Positions 45,311-54,300 of a DNA stretch of 64,000 bases are shown piece by piece. Each line of letters begins with the position of its first letter. The first letter of the stretch is position 1. The position numbers and the translations under genes are program-made. The stretch covers positions 12,552,058 through 12,616,057 of the forward strand of contig NC_135153.1 in the NCBI RefSeq assembly GCF_050948215.1, written 5' to 3'. Source of the stretch: Halictus rubicundus (Eukaryota > Arthropoda > Insecta > Hymenoptera > Halictidae). The notes below the pieces were generated by a model. That model did no database searches and was not told the DNA's origin. It was given only the letters and a program-made list of their open reading frames with translations.

Positions 45311-48299
45311 TATTTACAAGAACGAACGGTGGGTTGGAGTTGGAGCGCGGAATTTTTGAGAGCGACAGGAGATTTGCCGAGTTTCCGTGTCGTTGGTTGA
45401 AACTTGTTGAGCGGCAATGTTCCCGGAGGTTGACTGTGATCGACGAAATAACGAGGCAGAAATTATATCTCGCGGAGTTTCCATGTCGCCGGCCGAATCC
45501 GAATCGTGCCACCGACCCGGAGAATCTCGCATCGATCGGATCCATTATCGTCGAGCGCTCCGCAGACGAAAGGATTTCCGAGGAGCGGAGAAAATCGATA
45601 GACCTACTCCCTGCAGCCGGTACTTAAAGTGTTTCCTTAAAGTATTCTCGCAGTCAGCTGCTTCACGATTCTATGGAAACGATCGCGGCGCTTCCTCCTC
45701 GCCGATCGAGGAAACGCTGGATCGTTTCTGCGATTTCTTTCGAAATCTTCCATCTCAATTTTCAACTTCTACAGCTCCTGTCTACAGACCCTCTGTGTTC
45801 ATATTTTCCACGGTGTAAGTGATCAAATTAACGATAAAAATAATGTCAGGTGTGTTTGAAGAACCCTCGAAGAACATCTACAAAATGGTAGGCTAGCTGA
45901 TTACCGACTGGAAACCGAAAAAAGTACATTTGTTAGAAGAGTTTTTACTGGAAAGACGAGCGTACACCTCGAAGAGCGATTTACGATGCTTCCCGTATGG
46001 CATCGAGCTTGTTCTAACAGAAGTCCGGTCTCCTGACGACGTACTAATTCCAAAGGGAACGGCGCTTGATATTCTAACGAGGACACCGGCGCGTCTCCCG
46101 CGAAATCAAGGGACCCCGCGCGGTCCATCTTTTATTCATCGCTCGGGACTGACTGCCGAGATAATAAATATCCTTATCTGTTCGAATAACAAACGCTGCC
46201 ACGGAAAATCCCGCGGCGAAGATCCCGATCTCGGAATTGATTCGCCGGTGTGCCCGGTTCGCCGACGAATGAGAGCACGGAGTAAGTATCGGGGCCCGCA
46301 TCCGTGGGTTTCGCGCGTAGCGTTTCTATAAATGACGGCGAGCCGCGCCGCTACGCGCCGCACCGGTGGAAAAGCTCTCGCGGATTTGGCAACACTGTGA
46401 CGCGCTGGGCGTCTCGCTAACACTCGACGGCGCGAAGGACGAGGGGGCCACACGACGACCGAGCGGCCGAGCGAGCGAAAAACCGTGGAGTAGGTTCCGC
46501 GGCGGTGGTGGGGGGACGAAACCGGCTGCGAAGTGGGGGAACCCGGCGAAGAGAGTGACGCGGATTAGCGGAGGGGGTCGTCACGTGAGTCGGCGACGTG
46601 GGGACGAGGGGCGGCGGTGGGGGCCGAGTGGGCGGGACCAGCGGTTTCTCCTTCGCGGCGAAACCGCGCAAGTCAACTCCTCGAAGAGTTTGCCGGTGGC
46701 TGGTGGGGGCCGGCCGGGGGGAAACCAGCGGTGGGAGAGCGGAACGGTGATGCTCGTGACGCTGGCTAGCGCGAATTTTGGCACAGCTCGCGAAAATTTC
46801 TCACTCGGCTTTTCGCGGAAAACTTGGACGGCCCTCGACACGGCCAATCGGCTTGAATTATGACTGATGAAGTGCCGTGCCGGATTAATGGAGAAAACGG
46901 GCTGTCGAGGCGCCTCGGTTGCGCCGAATCCGCGCGGTTTCGCCAATCCGGTCGACACCGGCCGATCCGGATGGGTTGCGCGGGACGACCGGAACGGATT
47001 CGCGATTTCACGAGCACTCTCGTATCCGTCTGAACCCGAATTTGTCTCCCTGAGTCAGGAATTAGAAAGGCATCCTTTGAGCTTGTCCGCGATAAGAAAG
47101 CACGATTCATTGGCCGGTGGGATAGCTCGGGGGGATACCTCACATATTTTATCAGTGATTTCACCGGTTCCAAGCGACGTCGTGGTTAACTTTAGAAACA
47201 GAAATCGTTTAGAAACAGGGCCAAGACAAGTCGACGAACCTGATGTTCGAAAATCGATCTTCTCGCGATACGAGAAACGGAAGACGTTCAATCTGGCGAA
47301 CAGGCAACGGCTCCCCTGTCCGTGGTATGTATCGTAGGTTGGTTCGGTAGTTGTCGAGCGCCGGTAAAAATCCAGCGTGTCAATCGACACGACACGGTTC
47401 TCGACGGCAGCGAAGCTTCGAGCAACGTCGATCGCAGTTTCCCTCTCTCCGCGGATCCCCCGCCCTCGGTGACGGGCACCGCGGGGAGGGTGGTGTTAAT
47501 GGGCGTACTCGCGGTTAACACCCTTCGAGGAACGGCGGTGGGGGACCGGCTCCGCTGGACGGACGAAGAGAGAGAAGGAGCGAGCGAGAGATAGGTAGAC
47601 GTCGAGGGAAGACCGTCGGAAGCGTGGTGCAGAGTCGGCTGGAGCGGTGGGGATACCGGAGAGAGAGAGGACGTGACAGAGTCGAAGAAGGACGGAGCGA
47701 GAGGGGCGAAACGCGAGGGGTGGTGGAGGGACGTCGGGAAAGGCGTCGAGAGCAACGCCGCTGGGATTGGCGCCGGAACACCAATCCCGACTACGAGCGC
47801 TCATTATCGCCCGTTGGACGCCGGGGAAGGGCGCCTCTATAGCGTTCCCTTTCTCCTTGTCGAGCGGCCTGGCTGGCGTATTCTTCTCTCGCTCGCGCTC
47901 TAGCGAGGTTATAGCGACTCGGCCGGCTCGGCAGGTTCTCCCACCATGCCTGGTCGTGTAGGGGACGTAGGGGAAGGGAGGAGGAGCCCCTGCACCGTCT
48001 CAGTCTTCGCGTCGCTGCCCTCCAGCATTCACGCCTCCCGCGTCCGTTCGTCGGCGCAGGCACACTCCGCTCGTCTGTATACACGCACACACGGCCGGCC
48101 CCGTACACGTAGACACGCGTACACACGCCCTGAATCCGGACGAGGACTTTAGCACACCAACACCTCCGCGGGAGGTGTGGGGGTGAGCCCCCAGAGGAGG
48201 TGTCAATCCTAGCGCTGCTCAGTGACCATCGCGGCGCCACCCAAGTAACACCTTTCGTCCGCTCTCCGGCCCAGGTTCGGGAGCAGAGCAGCCGAGCCT
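45311..48299. other. upstream flank of omb, CpG-rich
   Basis: GC content and CpG frequency climb from about 46,300 onward. Many overlapping open frames on both strands (up to 165 codons) are Arg/Gly/Ser-rich and mutually antisense, which is typical of unconstrained GC-rich DNA. No gene is recognised. The position directly upstream of the omb exon makes this the likely promoter-proximal regulatory region, which is inference. Confidence 0.45.
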
Positions 48300-48447
48300 C
48301 TCTAGAGCTCTCTCTCTCGCTCTCTCGCTCTCTCCCGCCCTCTCTCGCTCTTACTCGCTCGCTCTCTCGCACTCGACTTTTTGTCGACTTGCGTCTCGCG
48401 GTTGCGGGTATATACACACGGCACACCGAACTGTCCTCTCCCCGGCT

Positions 48448-48534
48448 TCGTCGTCGTCGTAGCCGTCGTCGTCGCCGCCGCCGCTGCCCGCCGTCGTCGT
48501 CGTCGTCGTCGTCGTCGTTGTCGCCGTCGGACGC
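48448..48534 (+). repeat. (CGT/CGC)n trinucleotide repeat near the omb promoter
   Basis: Two blocks of CGT or CGC triplets are separated by GCTGCCCG. Translations as poly-Val/Ala/Arg or poly-Asp/Thr are artefacts. Confidence 0.85.
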
Positions 48535-49099
48535 CGTTCTCTCCTGCACGCCGCGCCGGTGCGCGCGGCCGGCCTCGTTTCGTTTCTCGCGCGTCGTCCT
48601 CTCGGCCGCGTCACTTTCGCGCGACCACCGGTTTTGCTCGTCAGTGAGGTGATCAGAGTGTCCACGGAAGAACTACCCGGTGAAGAGCACCCGGTCAGTG
48701 CGCCCTCAGTGAACAACAGTGAACGCAGGATACTCGAAGCACAAGTGAATCGTTCCTACAAGAACGTGCGCCGCAGTGGACTTTCCAACAATTCCGTCTC
48801 GCCGCGCTCCGAGAAAGATTCACCGAATTCTGTGTGTCTCTCTGTCTGTCCTCTCCAATGTTTCTACCACTCTGTCTTTCTCTCTGTCTCGCGCGACCAA
48901 AGTTGATCGGGATAAAGTAACAAGTGTGTACGTTGGCGAAACAAGCCCGGTGCAATCACACGGAGTGTACCCGTAACGTTCTGTTGTTTTTTTTTTCGGT
49001 GTTCGACAGTCGCCGCCGCCTCCGCCGCCGCCGAGAGAAAGAGAGATAGTGTTCTGTTCACCGGTGGTGTCTGTCTGTCCAGACCCGTCGCGACGTACC

Positions 49100-49192
49100 A
49101 TGTCCTCTGGCGGGTTCGCGACGGGGCCCGTGGCGATCGCAGGATCCCAGTGGGAGCGCGAGTCCAGCGAGGATCGCGGGATCCGTTCTTGA
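49100..49192 (+). other. upstream ORF 1 in the omb leader, 30 codons
   Basis: ATG at 49,100 in the context TACCATGT, ending at TGA 49,190-49,192. The peptide begins MSSGGFATGPVAIAG. It lies about 440 bases ahead of the predicted omb start and is out of frame with it. If transcribed in the leader it could reduce translation of the main frame. Whether it is in the mature mRNA is unknown. Confidence 0.4.
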
Positions 49193-49213
49193 GCGACCGG
49201 GTACATCGGAAAC

Positions 49214-49240
49214 ATGTCTGAAAACGAACCGAACAGTTAG
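49214..49240 (+). other. upstream ORF 2 in the omb leader, 8 codons
   Basis: ATG at 49,214 in the context AACATGT encodes MSENEPNS and stops at TAG 49,238-49,240. It is the second small uORF, 21 bases after the first ends. Confidence 0.35.
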
Positions 49241-49537
49241 TCGAACGGTGCGGTTGACGGGTCGAATGTTCTACTACTGCTACCGCCAGTGACTTGGACT
49301 AGTTTACAAACGAGAAGGAAAAAGAAAAGAGAGACAACAACAACAAAAAGAAAAAAAGACATCCATCGTGTCTCGCAGTGAAAACAGGAAACAGTCGGAC
49401 AAAGTGTGTGTGTTGCGAGCGTGCTACGTGTTGTGCCAGACGACTCGGTTAATCCCCGGTAATCTCGAGTCGTCTCCCTCTAGTTTGAGTCACTCGAAGA
49501 GGAATCTCGCGCGACTCGGCAGACCCGGCCCGTCTCG

Positions 49538-50255
49538 ATGAGATTCGAACAAGACACGGCGTGCAGGGGTACCCACTGCGCCAGCACTCCGCAACCCTCC
49601 GCTCTGCAGCAGCGATCACGGGTCGAGGAGGTGGTGGAGGAGGAGGAAGTGGACTCCTCCGCGAAGGACATCGAAGGTCAACGACGTAGACGAGAATTGG
49701 AGGCTAACGTGGTCGAGGGTGCAAACACGGGGCCGAGGGCCGAGGCGGGGGGGCCTGGGATGGCGTACCCCGCGTCAGCGACGGCTCTGAATCAGCACTC
49801 GCCATTCGCCACCTCGATCGCCGGACCGCCGTCAGCGAACCCGAACGGACACATCTCCGGCGGCCACCTGCCGGCCCCGGCCGCCCCGAGACCGACGGAC
49901 TTCAGCGTCTCCTCGTTGCTGACAGCAGCCAGCACACATCCGCCGATCTTGGGCGGCTCGTCCTCTCAAGGTAGCGCGTCGCCGCCGCCCGGCGGACCCG
50001 GCAGCCCGGCTGCCGCACCGGAAACGCCACCGCCGTTGCCCAGCCAGAGGGAATTGTCTCATCCGTCCTCGGCGGTGGTCGTCGCGAGCTATTTCAGCGC
50101 TGCCACCCTGGCGGCGGCCGGCTTCTACAATCCGGCGGCCCATTTGCCCGCAACCAGCTCACCGGGCCCGACGGCCCATCATCTTCCCGGCAAAGGCATC
50201 CTCAACACCGCACACCATCATCCGCATCTCAACCCGCACGGCATCACGCCACCAG
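49538..50255 (+). CDS. omb: optomotor-blind/bifid (Tbx2/3-type T-box factor), N-terminal coding exon
   Basis: The exon encodes 239 complete codons plus the first base of codon 240 and ends at CCACCAG|GTGAGC. Residues 1-74 are an acidic/Arg-rich leader (EEVVEEEEVD). Residue 75 begins MAYP, like the MAYHP start of Tbx2 and fly Omb. Residues 118-131 read RPTDFSVSSLLTAA, which I recognise from fly Omb; FSVSSLL also fits an eh1-like Groucho-binding core. Pro/Ser-rich sequence follows, then YFSAATLAAAGFYNP (185-199) and a His-rich end (HHHPHLNPH). The T-box DNA-binding domain is not in this exon and must lie downstream. The family acts in the nucleus, mostly as a repressor, in optic lobe, wing and appendage patterning. 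Start choice: 49,538 is the first ATG after an in-frame TAG but has a weak context. ATG 49,760 (GGGATGG) is stronger and gives MAYP as the N-terminus; fly and human proteins also have a short extension before MAYHP. The reading frame continues past the donor to 50,392 by chance. Confidence 0.87.
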
Positions 50256-50261
50256 GTGAGC
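50256..50261 (+). other. splice donor of the omb exon (phase 1)
   Basis: CAG|GTGAGC matches the 5' splice consensus at seven of nine or more positions. It comes right after the conserved-looking His/Pro-rich coding sequence, and the translation beyond it (EPQVFLPRYQ...) loses family resemblance. Confidence 0.75.
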
Positions 50262-50389
50262 CACAAGTGTTTCTACCTAGATACCAGTGCATCCCCCACA
50301 GTGTCTTCGTCGTGAAACACCCCCGACAAACCGTGTTTATACCCCGAAATCGCGTTCCACGCGGATCAGTGTTCTCGCGAAACTCCATG

Positions 50390-51330
50390 TAAAATTACGC
50401 TCCAACGAGTCTTAGAACGTAGACAGAACGGTAGGTTGATCGTAGGACAGAGTAGGTACCGTGCAGAGTGCGTTCCTCCACCTTGTGCAGGGTCCTCGGT
50501 GAGTGAAATTTGAAGTTCAAGGGTCAGTGGTGTTGTAGGACTCTGTTCCCTGCGCGATTCTGTTCCAAAACGTAGAAGGCTGTAGATAAAACAGTATTAT
50601 GACCGTAGAACGGAGTAGGTACCGTGCAGAGTGCCTTCCACCACCTTGCACAAGGTCCCCGGTGAGTGAAATTTGCAGTTCAAGGGTCAGCGGTGTAGCG
50701 GGACTCTATTCCCCGTAGGATACTGCTCCAAAAAGTCTTAGGATGTAGATGAAACAGTAGTCCAATGGTAGAATGGAGTAGGTATCGTGCAGAGTGTGTT
50801 CTTCCACCTTGCTCAGGGTCACCGGTGAGTGAAATTTGCAGTTCAAGGGTCTGTCGTGTAGTGGGAGACTGTTCCCCGTAGGATTCTGTTCCAAAACGTA
50901 GTAAGCTGTAGATGAAACAGTATTCTGACCGCAGAACGAAGTAGCTACCGTGCAGAATGTGTTCCACCACCTTGCACAACGTTCCCGGTGAGTGAAATTT
51001 GCAGTTCAAGGCTCAGTGGTGTAGCAGGACACTTTTCCCCGTAGGATACTGCTCCAAAAAGTCTTAGGATGTAGATGAAGCAGTAGTTCAATAGTAGAAT
51101 GCAATAGGTACCGTGCAGAATGTGTTCCTCCTCCGTGCCGAGGGTCCCTGATGAGTGAAATTTCCAGTTCAAGGGTCAGTGGTGTAGCGGGACACTTTTC
51201 CTCGTAGAATACTGTTCCAAAAAGTCTTAGGACGTAGATGAAACAGTATTCTGACCGTAGAACGTAGTAGGTACCGTGCAGAGTGTGTTCCTCCTCGGTG
51301 CCGAGGGTCCCCGGCGAGTGAAGTTTGCAG
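50390..51330 (+). repeat. 163-bp tandem repeat array in omb intron 1
   Basis: The landmark GGTGAGTGAAATTTGCAGTT and its variants occur at 50,499, 50,662, 50,825, 50,988, 51,151 and 51,314, a constant spacing of exactly 163 bp. Other shared blocks are CTGTTCCAAAA.GT, TAGATGAAACAGTA, TAGGTACCGTGCAGAGTG and TCC.CCTTG. The first unit starts near 50,390, so there are about 5.8 copies. No indels between landmarks implies recent or homogenised amplification. Because 163 is not a multiple of 3, the long minus-strand frames across it (such as 51,006-51,530) are shadows. Confidence 0.9.
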
Positions 51331-54300
51331 TTGAAAGTGTAAAATCGCGAGAACAGTGCTCGATTTTGAGAGCCTAAGTTCTGTTTTCGGCAACGCGCTG
51401 CCCCAAACTTGGTAACCATCGTTCTCCCCAGAGGATAACGGCGTGCCTGCCCGCTGAAAACGCGATGTTGAAATAGGGTATAGTTTCTGTCTTCAAAGGG
51501 AAACCTTCGCCCGATTAATCCGAAGTACAATTAAGAGTTAAAGACCGCCGGTCTTTAAAAGCACTCGAGTCTCTTTCTCTCTCTCTCTCCCTCTCTCTCT
51601 CTCATTCTCGTAGAAAATTCTCTGTATCGAGTTGCATCGGTGCCGAGACCGTACAAGTTGATTCGCGGAAACATCGCGGGGAGAGGGAGAAGTTGCAAAC
51701 CGAGATAGTTGAGACTTCCCCGGCGCCCTGGGGAATATTCAAAAACTCGTTACTCGGACCGCGCGCGCGCTCGCTCGCCGGACTTTCCGAGAACGTGGCC
51801 GGCAACTTTTATCGCCCCGCTTCGGATAAAACGGAGTTTATTCGACCTGAAACCCGGCTGGGATCAAGAACCCCGCGCGAGCCGCCGCGAATCATCTTAA
51901 ACCTTCGCGAACGTGTCCGAGCTCGCTCGAAAATGACGTTGGATCGCGAGAAATCGCGCTGTACAGTCGTCCGACGTCGATCATCTCGTTTCTGGCGCTC
52001 CGATCCGTCTAAATCCGTTTGCCAAAGTTTGCCCGGAGTTTGTAGCAGTTACGCGAGATTTATTCGAACTCGTTGCACGAGGAAAAATTCGGTAAACCGA
52101 AGAAAGATCGCGGCGCCTCGAAATTGTTTGTTTCCGGGCCGAACTTGTTGCGTGTTTGCGCAAACCGGCCCGCAATCCGATTCCCGCGAATTCTCCCGGT
52201 CGCCCCGTACCTCGCGGATCATCCGAATGACGATTCTAATGATCGTCCGAGGAAGACGTACGCGCGGCACGCGAGAGAACCGTTTCCATCGCTTATTCAT
52301 CCGGCCCGATCGCCACGGATACATTCGTTTCCCGAATCGACGATCGGTTTGTTAACGTGGCGAGCCGTGTTTTCGCTCGGCCGGCCGTTCGTTCGCCTGT
52401 CAATCGTTCCCAACGACGTTGTTAGACGTCGGCTATCGTTCCTCCCGGTCGTCGATTCCGTTCCACCGTGGAACGGGATGATTTATCTTGCCACCGACCA
52501 TGATCCCGAACCGATTCCCGGAGCCTATCTTTCCCGCGAGCGGAAAATTCGACGACGAAAACGCGCGGAGGTAGAAGGAACGTTCGAAGAGAAATGGTTG
52601 TCGTCTTGATTCACGGTTTGATTGCGCAAGGGAGCACCGTTTCTCAGACGCAAAACGATGAATTCCCCCCGGGAGCTTCTCGTTTTAATCGAATTTGTAT
52701 TCCGCAGGCTGAAATGAAGTCTACAAACGTCCGGCGTTGTTTTAATAGGATTTCGTGACCGGTGTCGTGTGCAACAAAGTTTGCGCTCGTCAATTATTCG
52801 GTTTCTTGCACGCCACGTATCTGTTACTGGAAAATTCGCTCGGAGGATATGTCTTGGACGATCATTTGACTCCGAACAGCAGGAATAATTGTTGTGCGCG
52901 ATACAATTTATTGTTGGCCACGGTGTTCTCTTTGTGCTCCATTTTCCTAGTAACTGAAGATAGAATGCGAGAAGTTGGAAGATTAATATTAGCCTCCAGA
53001 GTGACATTTACCTGGTAACAATCATTGTGCGTTATTCCCAGGTGCATTGTGCGCACACGCACGGTTTCGTTGTAATTCGAACGTCCCTGTTCTTCGAGAA
53101 ATCGACGAGAATCTTTACCGATCCGTCGAATCCGCGCGGTCGAGGTTAAGATTGTCCCGGTCGACTGGGCAAAGTTCTTTAAGGAAATGCCTTAATTACA
53201 CGGTTTCTGGCTCGCGAAAAAAATCCCGCGCAGCATCGTTAATTGCGCTCGTCGTTGGCTCGTCGATTCGCGATCGGAAACGCAGAGAGACGCCGAGGGT
53301 AGCTTCGTTAAGGTCACGATCGGATGTCCGCATATTCTATGTTAATTCATTGATACTCGGCCGCGTCAAACGCCAATTAAAATCGAATTAAACCGGAAGG
53401 GCTCGTGTTTCCTCGCGCGGCCGACGAAGCGACGCCCACGCGCGCAACTTCGTTTCGGAAAACTCGTTGGCTCTCCGATGACAAACGAAAAAAAAAAAAG
53501 AAATTTAAACAACCGTGGCACTTCGCAAATTAATACGCGAGAGAATTCCGTCGCGAAATTCGGAATTTCGTGCGTTCGTTGCTCGTTCAACGATATTCTC
53601 GAATATTCGGCTGCGAGTCGCGAGGGTTTTTTGTGTTCAGCGGAAATTCCGTAGAAATGTTTTTCGTTGCGAAAAGACGCAAAATTGACGGTTCGACACG
53701 CGTCGCTGTGTTGTCGACCACCCACCGGCGAATCGACGCGCGCGTCTTCAATGTAAATTGAACTAGCACGTACGACCGAGCGGGCTCGTGACAAAGGAAA
53801 TTACACGTTACATCAGGATCCGAACGGACTCGGATCACGTGCTTGAGCAGTTAATAAACCGTCGGGCTTATTAATGCCGGGCCGAGGCGAAATTGTCCCC
53901 TAATGCGAGCCTGGATTGATCTCGTCGAATCTCGAAGAAACGTTTCGAACTGTTCGGTTTACATGTTCCTTCGGACACTGTTTCCGGCGACCCAAGATGG
54001 CCACCGTGGTCTTCGCGGACTGCACATCCCAGCTTTTCGGACAATCTATGCGGTCGAACCAGTCGCAATAACTCCGTATTCGAGCATAAATTTCCATCAA
54101 GTCTTCGCATTTTCTTGCTCTTTCGCAAAAGTGAGTTTTCACGATTTCCTATGGCGGCTTTTTTAAACGCACAATTTATTTCTCTTCGTTTTGATCGAAC
54201 GCTCCTTAGGAATATTATCATTATCATAATCGATCAACGAATTTTATATGAATACGAAAAATAGGCAAAGATACATGGCCTAATATCGCTCGCAGTTCAA

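Larger units (their letters stand above)
48300..49537 (+). promoter_or_regulatory. probable promoter region and 5' leader of omb
   Basis: The segment contains CT-rich tracts (48,308-48,372), a TATATA at 48,409-48,414 within CGGGTATATACACACG, a (CGT/CGC)n trinucleotide region and several TCAGT initiator-like motifs (for example at 48,641). From there to the ATG at 49,538 no long frame is in phase with the exon, and an in-frame TAG lies at 49,481-49,483. The start site is not determinable from sequence; TATA and Inr candidates are suggestive only. Two upstream ORFs lie in it. Confidence 0.5.

Noticed and set aside
47791..48549. 252-codon minus-strand frame upstream of omb
   Set aside because: Arg/Glu/Asp low-complexity sequence produced by the (CGT)n and (CT)n microsatellites in CpG-rich DNA. 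No domain, and it overlaps other open frames on the + strand.
50680..51530. Minus-strand frames with repeated Phe-Trp-Ser-Ser-Ile-Leu-Arg and Leu-Leu-Phe-His-Leu blocks, resembling a repeat protein
   Set aside because: They are translations of the 163-bp tandem repeat. The unit is not a multiple of 3, the frame changes between copies, and the region is intronic on the opposite strand.
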